Below, in pieces: positions 23,639 to 31,448 of a stretch of 50,716 nucleotides of DNA (position 1 is the stretch's first letter; the number at the start of each line of letters is the position of its first letter). The notes below the pieces were generated by a model, which did not search any database, was not told the origin of the DNA, and saw nothing but the letters and a program-made list of their open reading frames with translations. The DNA is from Candidatus Eiseniibacteriota bacterium. GTDB taxonomy: Bacteria > Joyebacterota > Joyebacteria > Joyebacterales > Joyebacteraceae. The stretch covers positions 1 through 50,716 of the forward strand of contig JAUVLG010000009.1 in NCBI GenBank assembly GCA_030595835.1, written 5' to 3'. Position numbers and translations under genes: made by a program.

Positions 23639-24751
23639 GTGCCAAGACAGCAACCGAAACAACGCCCGAGACGACACCAAAGACAGCAGCCAAGACAACA
23701 GCCAAGACAACGACCATCGAAACCCGACCTCAGAGGATTCCAGCTCGACGAACTCAAGTCGTTCGTCCTGAAGCTGGACCAGCCGGCCTACCGCGCCGGT
23801 CAGATCGCGGAGTGGGTATTCGGAAGGGGCGTGCGCAGCTTCGACGAGATGACGAATCTCTCAAAAGCGCTGCGGGAGCGGCTGTCCAAGGAAGCGATTC
23901 TCGCCTGTGCCGAGGTAGTCGAGACGCACACATCCGAGACCGATGGAACACGGAAGCTGCTCCTGAAATACGGGGACCGCACGCGTATCGAGGCCGTGCT
24001 CCTCACGGACAACAAGAGGATCACGGGGTGCGTGTCGACGCAGGTCGGCTGCAAGTTCGGGTGCTCGTTCTGCGCGACCGGCTTGATGGGATTCACGCGT
24101 AACCTTACGGCCGGCGAGATCGTTGAGGAGATGATCTCTCTCAGAGAGGCCGCGGCCCCCGGGCGACTCAGCAACCTGGTCTTCATGGGCATGGGCGAGC
24201 CGCTCGACAACTACGACAACGTCCTCCGAGCAATCAAGATCGCGAATGCGGAGTGGGGCCTGGGTATAGGCGCGCGCCGCATAACCGTCTCGACGGCCGG
24301 GCACGTGCCCGGCATACGGAAGCTCGCAAAGGAGGGGCTGCAGGTGGAGCTGGCTGTCTCGCTCAACGCACCGGAGCAGCGACTGCGCGCCAGGCTGATG
24401 CCCATCGCGGACCGCTATTCGCTGACCCAGCTCATCAGAGCGATCGAATACTACTCGGAGAGCACGGGACGCCGCGCAACCCTCGAATACGTGCTTTTGC
24501 GGGACTTCAACGACTCGCCCGAGATGGCCGACGAGCTCGCGGAGATCGCACGGAGGCTCCTATGCAAGGTCAACCTCATCTGCTATAATGAGGTTACGGA
24601 CTCAGTGTTCTCATCCCCTACCGATCAGGCAGTCGAGGACTTCTTCTCGCGCGTGGGAAGACGTTGTCCCACGGTTGTGAGAAGAGTGAGCCGCGGCAGT
24701 GACATCGCCGCCGGATGCGGGCAGTTGTGCATCCCTCGCGGCAGGAAATAG
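23639..24751 (+). CDS. rlmN: 23S rRNA (adenine2503-C2)-methyltransferase (dual rRNA/tRNA specificity)
   Basis: 370 residues from GTG 23639, which has GGAGG about nine bases upstream; the frame is open from 23453. Radical SAM motif CKFGCSFC sits in TQVGCKFGCSFCATGLMGFTR (split here for length), with MGMGEPLDNYDNV following and the essential C-terminal Cys in GCGQLCIP. RlmN methylates A2503 of 23S rRNA and A37 of some tRNAs using two SAM molecules and a methyl-Cys intermediate. The first ~30 residues are an unusual Arg/Gln/Pro-rich extension (PRQQPKQRPRRHQRQQ), likely disordered and RNA-binding, encoded by CAAGACAAC-like repeats. Confidence 0.93.
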   Translation: MPRQQPKQRPRRHQRQQPRQQPRQRPSKPDLRGFQLDELKSFVLKLDQPAYRAGQIAEWVFGRGVRSFDEMTNLSKALRERLSKEAILACAEVVETHTSETDGTRKLLLKYGDRTRIEAVLLTDNKRITGCVSTQVGCKFGCSFCATGLMGFTRNLTAGEIVEEMISLREAAAPGRLSNLVFMGMGEPLDNYDNVLRAIKIANAEWGLGIGARRITVSTAGHVPGIRKLAKEGLQVELAVSLNAPEQRLRARLMPIADRYSLTQLIRAIEYYSESTGRRATLEYVLLRDFNDSPEMADELAEIARRLLCKVNLICYNEVTDSVFSSPTDQAVEDFFSRVGRRCPTVVRRVSRGSDIAAGCGQLCIPRGRK

Positions 24752-24809
24752 TGACGGCGACGGGATGGCGCGCCCTCAGCGCTCGGTCGAACCCAGGGCA
24801 GTGAGTGCA

Positions 24810-25625
24810 ATGGATAAACTCAGGATCATAATCGCGGCAGCAATAGCAGCAGCCCTCGTTTCCACGTGCGCGGCGGCGACGGGTTCACCGGTCATGGAGA
24901 ACGCCGAGCTGGAACTCCAGAGCCTCGTCAGTGAGATCGAGAACGTCCTCCCTCAGTCGTGGCGAGTAATAGAATCCGGCACCGGAGAACTGCCCATCGG
25001 GTGGACGGGTCCGAAGAGCGGCCTCTACATCATGGTCGAGGACACGAGCACGCGCTTCTTCCACCCCAATGGCTTCCACTACTACTCCTTCTACAGAATC
25101 TGGCTGATGCCTCCCGGGTGGGAAGGCGAGATGCGGCACACCCCGTACATCGCCGACAGCGCACCGGCGTTCCTGCTCGGCTTGAGCGGTGACCACGTCG
25201 CGCTCTATCACACGGCCGGCGGCAATGTCTGGAACGACGGCCCGGCGGCGTTCTGCTCGGTGCTCGGGCTGGACACGATCCGCTACACCGATCTGACGCG
25301 ACGCGTGGTCGACCTTGAGATCGAGGAGCGATTGACGCATACCGCCCCGGTCGCCGGTGACCGCACGCTCGAGCTCTCACGGCACTCGAAGGCCACGTTG
25401 TTCCAGATGAACCCCTACCGGATCGTCGGGCTTGCCAGCGACGGACCCAGTCTGTACCTCGAGTATGTCTTCGGGAACGAGGAGGACCCGGACAAGTCAC
25501 AGCTCGCGGACCTCACCGAGCAGCTCGCTGGGAGCGTCTTCCAGAGGTTCCCGGAGGTCGAGTCGCTCTATCTTCGCCGTTGCACGCGCGACACCTTCAC
25601 TGATACCATCGTTAATCGCGATTAG
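24810..25625 (+). CDS. Secreted protein of unknown function
   Basis: 271 residues from ATG 24810. N-terminal MDKLRIIIAAAIAAALVSTC followed by AAATGSP is a signal peptide; the Cys is not in a standard lipobox. The mature part begins with a helical stretch (LELQSLVSEIENVLPQ) and then mixed alpha/beta sequence (SWRVIESGTGELPIGWTG, HYYSFYRIWLMPPGWEG). I do not recognise the family. It follows rlmN by 58 bp, so may share its transcript, and precedes an Omp85-like barrel gene. The ribosome site is weak; GTG 24801 in the same frame is an alternative start. Confidence 0.65.
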   Translation: MDKLRIIIAAAIAAALVSTCAAATGSPVMENAELELQSLVSEIENVLPQSWRVIESGTGELPIGWTGPKSGLYIMVEDTSTRFFHPNGFHYYSFYRIWLMPPGWEGEMRHTPYIADSAPAFLLGLSGDHVALYHTAGGNVWNDGPAAFCSVLGLDTIRYTDLTRRVVDLEIEERLTHTAPVAGDRTLELSRHSKATLFQMNPYRIVGLASDGPSLYLEYVFGNEEDPDKSQLADLTEQLAGSVFQRFPEVESLYLRRCTRDTFTDTIVNRD

Positions 25626-25768
25626 CTAAACCTCCACGACGATCGCAGGGTCACACATACGAGAGTCGGCGTTGCCGGCTGTCCGTAGCCGTGCCCCGGC
25701 GGCACGCGCTCCGTGTGTCCGCGGCCCGCTGACACCGGCTTGGCTTGACCACATCAGGGAGGATGACA

Positions 25769-26980
25769 ATGTCCACGCGGAGGAAGACACTTCTTGCGTT
25801 GCTCGCCCTGGCCCTCGTGGCCCTGACTTTCCCGACGTCTGCGCTCGCGGACGCGGACAGTGCTTTCATCGAGCTGTCCACCGGCGACCTCACCGACTTC
25901 GAGATCTGGGACGACAGCTACTTCAGCCCGACCGGTGACATCTACTACAACCGCGTGGATGGGCTTCTGCTGTATGTGGGGGCGCGGTACCGCTCGGAGT
26001 CTCGCCTTCACCCGAGGCTCAGGGCCGTGTGGGGTTGGCCGTCCGCGCGCTCCGGTTCCCAATATCGACTGGAGATCGAGCAACCGGTTTTCAGCCAGGA
26101 CAGCTTCTCGTTCGGCGTGAACCTCTACGACAGGAGCTCGTGGAGCCTCGAGGACGAGGACGCCATCTCGGACTTCGGCAACAACATACAGGCCTTCGTT
26201 GCGAGAATCGACAGGCGCGACTACTTCCGCAGGGACGGTGTGACCGTCTTCGCGCAGCACAAGATGGCACCGGAGCTGACGTTCAGAGGCGAGTACCGAT
26301 CGGACAAACTGAGCTCTCTCTCGGAAGACCAGAGCGTCTGGTCCGTGTTCGGCGGAAGTGAAGACTGGCGCGAGAACCCGGCGCTCATGGTCGGTGTGCT
26401 CGAGAGCGCGCGCGAGTTCGAAGGCAGGATGTCGAGCTACGTCCTATCGGCGGAGTACGATTCCCGCGACGAGGACGCAATGACGGGCTGGTGGGCGCGC
26501 GGCGTCGGGGAGTACGGAGGCGGGGCCGTGGGCGGTGACTACGAGTTCACCAGGCACATCGTCAAGGCCACGAAGCTCATTCCGATCACGTCCACGCAAA
26601 CACTGGCGCTCACAGGCACGTGGGGCTTCATCGACGGGACGGACCTCCCGTCCCACAAACTCTTCCGCCTCGGCGGCTGCAGCAATCTGCGCGGATACGA
26701 CCACAAGGAGTTCGGCGGCGAGGATATCGTGTTCGGTCGAGCCGAGTACAAGGTGCAGGTAACCGAACCGCTGGAGATGATCTACTTCCTCGAGAGCGGC
26801 CAGGTCAGCTACGATACCTCCACGCCGGAGTCGGGCGATTCCGACGGGTACAAGCACGGTGCAGGTGTCGGCTTCCAGGTCGAAGCACCCTGGTGCGGTT
26901 GGCTCCGGCTGGACGTTGCCACTGCGATAGCGGAAGAGACCGATCTCAAGGTGTATCTGAGGCTGCTGCTGACTCGCTGA
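25769..26980 (+). CDS. Omp85/BamA-type outer-membrane barrel protein (bacterial surface antigen domain)
   Basis: 403 residues. GGGAGG lies six bases before ATG 25769. Signal peptide MSTRRKTLLALLALALVALT, cleaved near SALA. The body is beta-strand rich, and LGGCSNLRGYDHKEFGGED (about 305-323) matches the conserved (V/L)RG(F/Y) loop-6 motif of the Omp85 barrel. There is no room for several POTRA domains, so this is a barrel-only or patatin/FadL-like relative rather than BamA itself. The substrate or partner is unknown. A hairpin follows the gene. Confidence 0.75.
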   Translation: MSTRRKTLLALLALALVALTFPTSALADADSAFIELSTGDLTDFEIWDDSYFSPTGDIYYNRVDGLLLYVGARYRSESRLHPRLRAVWGWPSARSGSQYRLEIEQPVFSQDSFSFGVNLYDRSSWSLEDEDAISDFGNNIQAFVARIDRRDYFRRDGVTVFAQHKMAPELTFRGEYRSDKLSSLSEDQSVWSVFGGSEDWRENPALMVGVLESAREFEGRMSSYVLSAEYDSRDEDAMTGWWARGVGEYGGGAVGGDYEFTRHIVKATKLIPITSTQTLALTGTWGFIDGTDLPSHKLFRLGGCSNLRGYDHKEFGGEDIVFGRAEYKVQVTEPLEMIYFLESGQVSYDTSTPESGDSDGYKHGAGVGFQVEAPWCGWLRLDVATAIAEETDLKVYLRLLLTR

Positions 26981-27059
26981 CGTCCAGGGCGAGCGCAGCA
27001 GCAATGAGGCAGGCCGGCAGAGAACAGGCGATCCCTTCGCCCTCTCCGTCGTCTTTGAA

Positions 27060-27085
27060 CTCCCCCGTCCCACCTCTCGGGGGAG
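27060..27085 (+). terminator. Hairpin downstream of the Omp85-like gene
   Basis: A perfect 8-bp stem CTCCCCCG/CGGGGGAG with a 10-base loop, about 80 bases after the stop codon. It lacks a T tract, so termination is uncertain. Confidence 0.4.
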
Positions 27086-27235
27086 CGCGCGGAGGACAGG
27101 ACGCGGCAAAGCAGTTGGAATCCCGGATACGTGCGGCCCGGGGAATCAAGATGTGATAACCATAGATGCGGCGCTTGTGACCCATGGGGGTTCGGGCGGC
27201 GCAACGGACAGCGCGGCAGGAAGGAGACTGGAGTT

Positions 27236-29725
27236 ATGAAGGGGCTTCTTGTGGCAGTAGCTCTGTGCGTGGCGGTGGCCATCGTTGTTCTGGCGGCAAT
27301 CCCGGCCGGCGCCGATAGCTTCACCGACACATGGTTGAGAGGTGCGAGCTCGGTCGCCGTGGACGATGACGCGACCGCTCTCTTCATCAATCCGGCAGGG
27401 CTAGGGATGTACGGAGACTCCAACAGCTACACATCCGTGTCGATGGTCGGCACGGACGTGCTCGGTGTGTCGTCGGCAGCGAAAATGGGACCGATTGGGC
27501 TGGGGTACAACCGCCAGTACATGTGGAAACCTGGTGCTGATGCTGGCCCAGGCAACGACGAGGTCGACGTCTACTATGCCGGCCTGGCGCTCGGCGACGG
27601 GCAGTCGTTCAGCGTGGGCTTCGACTACCGCTGGTTCCGCCCGCAGTTCGGTGGGTGCGAGAAGACCGGGACCTGGGACCTTGGCGCGATGTACAGGCCG
27701 TCAAAGCTCCTGTCCGTGGGGGTAGCCGCGCGGAATCTCTCTGAGCCCGACGTGCTGGGCGACGGTGTCTCAAAGACGATGTACGTCGCCGGGGTCGCCG
27801 TGCGGCCCGTGGGCAACAAGCTGACGCTCATGGTCGACGCCGGCTTCGAACGCGACCAGGATCTCACGGATGCGGTCTACACCGCGGGCGTCAAGGCAGA
27901 GGTGGCGGACGGTGTGGTTATGCGCGGCTCGTTTCAGTCCCGGCCCGACGGCGATGACCGCGAGCAGGAGCTCAGCGCGGGCCTGTGGTTCAACCTGGGC
28001 CGCACCGGAGCAGGCGCTGCCTACAGGAGCCACGAGTCCGCGGCCGATGGCATCATGAGCTACGGCTTCACGTCGAGCAGCAACAGACAGAGGACGCAGC
28101 TCCAGGCAGGCGGGAAGATCGCCGAGATCAAGGTCGCTGGTCCGCTCTCCGACTTCCGGCCGGGATGGAGTCTCCTCGGGGAACCGAGGAAGAGCGCGCA
28201 GGCCGTCATCCACGATATCAGGAAGGCAGGCAGGGACGAGTCGGTCGACTGCATCCTCCTGAACATCAAACCCCTGGGCGGCACGTTCCTCGGCGGGCCC
28301 TCGGCGCTCGTGCAGGAGATACGTGACGAGATCGTGCGCGTGAGAAGCGAACACGGCATCGCCGTCGTGGCTTTCCTGGAGTACGGCGGCGACACGCAGG
28401 AGTACTTCCTCGCGTCCGCGTGCGACAGGATCATGACCCACCCCTCAACCGGTATCGCGGGACTGGGTAACTACGTGACGGTCAAACGCTACACGGGCTC
28501 GACCAAGAAGCTCGGGATCGAGTGGGACTACATCTCGGCTGGGGAGTACAAGAGCACGTTCCATTCGCTCGGGGGCCCTCCCCTGACCGACGTCCAGCGG
28601 GCGGAGGTCCAGGAACTCGAGGACGCCATCTACGACGAGCTGATCGCGGCCGTGATGGAAGGGCGCGGCCTCTCGAGGTCGGACGCCGAGAGCGTGTGTG
28701 ACGGCAGGATCTTCATTCCGGACAAGGCCGTCGATGCGGGGCTGGTTGATGACATCGGCGAGTACGAGGACGCGAAGGCCGTGGCACTCGGACTGGCCGG
28801 CGGCGATCTGCCGGAGGAACTCGAGGACATCAAGACGGTGAATGTCGCGACATGGCACGACAAGGAGTACCACTGGGGCAAGAAGCCCGTGATCGCCGTG
28901 GTCGGCGCGTACGGCGGCATCCGGGAGGGACGCGGCGGGACCGACCCGCTGCGCGGCGGGCAGTCAATAGGCGCAGAAACTCTCGTCAAGACGCTCAAGT
29001 CAGCGCGCAAGAACCCGGACGTTGACGCGGTCGTGCTGCGGGTGGACAGCGGCGGCGGCAGCGCTCTCGCCTCGGACATCATCTGGTCCGAGACGGTCAA
29101 GGTGACCAAGGAGAAACCCCTGATCGTGTCGATGGGCAACATCGCCGCATCGGGGGGTTACTACATAGCCATAGCGGGCGAGAAGATCTTCGTCGAGCCC
29201 CTGACGATCACCGGCAGCATCGGTGTCGTCGGCATGATGCCCGTCATCGCCAGCCTCTACGAGAAGATCGACGCCACGCACGAGACCTTCAAGAGCGGCG
29301 AACACGCGGATCAGTTCTCACCTATGCGGAAGCTGACCGACGAGGAGAGAGAGATGGCCGAAGAGGTCATCACCTGGTTCTACAACGACTTCGTCGAGAA
29401 GTCCGCCGAGGCCAGAGGTATGAGCCCGGACGAACTGCACGACCTGGCCCAGGGTCGGGTCTACATCGGCAGCCAGGCGCTCAAGAACGGTCTGGTCGAC
29501 GAGCGCGGCGGGCTGTCGGCGGCGATCGACTACGCCTGCGAGAAGGTCGGAGTCGAGCGCGAGGACGCCAGAGTGGTCTACTACCGGGAGAAAAGGGGCC
29601 TCATGGACGGCGTTCTGGGCGGCGCGGCGGCAAAGCTGGGCTTATGGAAACTCCTGGACTTCGGGGACTCGGGGCTGCAGGACCTCCTGAGGATGGAGGC
29701 GATCACGGAGCTGCCGCTCAACTAG
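27236..29725 (+). CDS. sppA: Signal peptide peptidase SppA (S49) with N-terminal outer-membrane-barrel-like domain
   Basis: 829 residues from ATG 27236 (GGAG about nine bases upstream). Signal peptide at 1-25. Residues ~26-285 look like a PorV/UPF0164-type barrel (DDDATALFINPAGLGMYGDS, then repeated glycine/aromatic strands such as FSVGFDYRWFRPQFGG). Residues ~295-830 contain two S49 domains as in the 67-kDa SppA: the general-base Lys in AGEYKSTF (K439) and the nucleophile Ser in GNIAASGGYY (S639), with the TGSIGVVG motif after it. SppA cleaves leftover signal peptides in the membrane. Fusion to a barrel-like domain is unusual and would place it at the outer membrane or periplasm. Confidence 0.85.
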   Translation: MKGLLVAVALCVAVAIVVLAAIPAGADSFTDTWLRGASSVAVDDDATALFINPAGLGMYGDSNSYTSVSMVGTDVLGVSSAAKMGPIGLGYNRQYMWKPGADAGPGNDEVDVYYAGLALGDGQSFSVGFDYRWFRPQFGGCEKTGTWDLGAMYRPSKLLSVGVAARNLSEPDVLGDGVSKTMYVAGVAVRPVGNKLTLMVDAGFERDQDLTDAVYTAGVKAEVADGVVMRGSFQSRPDGDDREQELSAGLWFNLGRTGAGAAYRSHESAADGIMSYGFTSSSNRQRTQLQAGGKIAEIKVAGPLSDFRPGWSLLGEPRKSAQAVIHDIRKAGRDESVDCILLNIKPLGGTFLGGPSALVQEIRDEIVRVRSEHGIAVVAFLEYGGDTQEYFLASACDRIMTHPSTGIAGLGNYVTVKRYTGSTKKLGIEWDYISAGEYKSTFHSLGGPPLTDVQRAEVQELEDAIYDELIAAVMEGRGLSRSDAESVCDGRIFIPDKAVDAGLVDDIGEYEDAKAVALGLAGGDLPEELEDIKTVNVATWHDKEYHWGKKPVIAVVGAYGGIREGRGGTDPLRGGQSIGAETLVKTLKSARKNPDVDAVVLRVDSGGGSALASDIIWSETVKVTKEKPLIVSMGNIAASGGYYIAIAGEKIFVEPLTITGSIGVVGMMPVIASLYEKIDATHETFKSGEHADQFSPMRKLTDEEREMAEEVITWFYNDFVEKSAEARGMSPDELHDLAQGRVYIGSQALKNGLVDERGGLSAAIDYACEKVGVEREDARVVYYREKRGLMDGVLGGAAAKLGLWKLLDFGDSGLQDLLRMEAITELPLN

Positions 29726-29791
29726 GCCGGTGGCGGGGATATAGCTGGCGGAGTGAGAGCTCCGCCGGGTGCATTCGTTGTGCGTTCATTC

Positions 29792-29818
29792 GGGCCGCGG
29801 CTTCAAGAGCTGCGGCCC
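29792..29818 (+). terminator. Terminator hairpin after sppA
   Basis: An 11-bp stem GGGCCGCGGCT/AGCTGCGGCCC with one G-U pair and a TCAAG loop, 67 bases after the stop codon. The rest of the 29726-30087 gap holds the promoter of the next gene. Confidence 0.6.
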
Positions 29819-29929
29819 GGCTCTCGTGTGGGCGTCTGAGCGAGCCTCATGCGTCGCGGAGCCCGGCTCGGAGAGCGCGCCGCCGAGCGCGAGGAGTCCA
29901 CAGTCCGGTTACCACCTGGGCTGTTATCG

Positions 29930-29959
29930 TTGACGCAAACCCGAGCGATTCTGTACAAT
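29930..29959 (+). promoter_or_regulatory. Sigma-70-type promoter of the glutamate dehydrogenase gene
   Basis: TTGACG at 29930-29935, an 18-base spacer and TACAAT at 29954-29959; both hexamers match the vegetative consensus at five of six positions. It predicts a leader of roughly 120 bases before ATG 30088. Confidence 0.75.
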
Positions 29960-30087
29960 CCTAGGTTGGTTTCCGTAGTAGCCAGGGCGGTGTTCGTTCC
30001 GCGATCTGGGCGGTGCGCGGTCGGCGCGTGGTGACATCACGCAAAAGCACGAGCGCGTTAGGGTGCGTCGTCGAGAGGAGTAGGAAC

Positions 30088-31377
30088 ATGGCAGGCAGCG
30101 GAGGGTACAACGCGTTCGAGATGGCGCGTGCACAGTTCGACAAGATAGCGGACATGCTGGAGCTCGATGGTGGCGCCCGGAGTTTTCTGCGCACACCAAT
30201 GAGAGAGTACCATTTCTCGATCCCGGTGCGAATGGACGACGGGAACATCCAGGTGTTCGAGGGGTTCCGCGTTCAGCACAACGACGCACGCGGCCCGTGC
30301 AAGGGCGGCATTCGTTTCCACCCACAGGAAACCATCGACACGGTTCGCGCGCTCTCGATGTGGATGACGTGGAAGTGCGCGGTCGTCGACATCCCGCTCG
30401 GCGGCGGCAAGGGCGGCGTCATCTGCGACCCGCACAATCTCAGCGCCCGTGAACAGGAAGCCATCTGCCGCGGCTTCGTCCGTCAGCTCGCACGGAACGT
30501 CGGCCCCGTGGCCGATGTCCCCGCGCCAGACGTGATGACGAACGCGCAGCACATGCTGTGGATGATGGACGAATTCGAGAAGGTCCACGGCGGGCACTTC
30601 CCCGGCTTCATCACCGGCAAGCCCGTCGGGATGGGCGGATCCCTGGGACGGACGGAGGCCACGGGATACGGCGTCATCTACACGCTGCGTGAGGCTCTCA
30701 AGGAACTGGACATCCGTCCGAGCGACACGACCGCCTGCGTGCAGGGGTTCGGCAACGTCGGACAGTACGCGATCGAGTTGTACACGCAGATGGGCGGGAC
30801 GGTGACGTGCACGTCGAGCTGGGACCAGGCCGATCAATGCGCGTACGCCTTCCGCAAGAAGGACGGCATAGACCTCGAGGAGCTCCGTGGCATCACGGAT
30901 CGTTTCGGCGGCATCGACAAGGCCAAGGCGAAAGACCTCGGCTACGAGGTGCTCCCGGGCGATGCATGGGTCGAACAGGACGTCGACATCCTGATGCCGT
31001 CCGCGCTCGAGAACTCGCTCACCGGCGACAACGCAGAGAAGATGAGCAAGCGCGTGAAGGTGATCGCGGAGGGCGCGAACGGCCCCACGACACCTGAGGC
31101 CGACGCGATCATCCACGAGCGCGGCATTCACATGATCCCCGACTTCCTGGCGAACGCCGGCGGCGTCACGTGCAGCTACTTCGAACAGGTCCAGAGCAAC
31201 ATGAACTACTTCTGGGAAAAGGACGAGGTTCTCGGTAAGCTGGACGTGAAGATGACTGCCGCTTACGTCGCGGTCAGCGAGCTCGCTAGAGCCAAGAAGC
31301 TCTACATGCGAGACGCGGCCTACGTCGTCTCCATCGACCGCGTTGTCTCAGCCTGTCGCGACCGCGGCTGGATCTAG
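30088..31377 (+). CDS. gdhA: Glu/Leu/Phe/Val dehydrogenase (glutamate dehydrogenase)
   Basis: 429 residues. AGGAG lies about eight bases before ATG 30088. Substrate-binding and catalytic motifs are intact: GPCKGGIRFHP, the catalytic-lysine segment VVDIPLGGGKGGV, PAPDVMT and the Rossmann motif VQGFGNVGQYAIEL. The length and sequence fit the hexameric type I GDH that interconverts glutamate and 2-oxoglutarate plus ammonia; the cofactor cannot be fixed by eye. It has its own sigma-70 promoter, and a perfect hairpin separates it from the next gene. Confidence 0.93.
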   Translation: MAGSGGYNAFEMARAQFDKIADMLELDGGARSFLRTPMREYHFSIPVRMDDGNIQVFEGFRVQHNDARGPCKGGIRFHPQETIDTVRALSMWMTWKCAVVDIPLGGGKGGVICDPHNLSAREQEAICRGFVRQLARNVGPVADVPAPDVMTNAQHMLWMMDEFEKVHGGHFPGFITGKPVGMGGSLGRTEATGYGVIYTLREALKELDIRPSDTTACVQGFGNVGQYAIELYTQMGGTVTCTSSWDQADQCAYAFRKKDGIDLEELRGITDRFGGIDKAKAKDLGYEVLPGDAWVEQDVDILMPSALENSLTGDNAEKMSKRVKVIAEGANGPTTPEADAIIHERGIHMIPDFLANAGGVTCSYFEQVQSNMNYFWEKDEVLGKLDVKMTAAYVAVSELARAKKLYMRDAAYVVSIDRVVSACRDRGWI

Positions 31378-31390
31378 ATCCTCATCAGAT

Positions 31391-31418
31391 GGTGCACCCC
31401 CGTCCACGGGGGTGCACC
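31391..31418 (+). terminator. Perfect 12-bp hairpin between gdhA and the PEP/pyruvate-binding gene
   Basis: GGTGCACCCCCG and CGGGGGTGCACC pair fully around a TCCA loop, 13 bases after the gdhA stop and 30 bases before the next ATG. It could be a terminator or attenuator, or it could partly shield the next ribosome site. Confidence 0.55.
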
Positions 31419-31448
31419 CACCATGCTCGATCAAGAGAGGCCCGGGCA

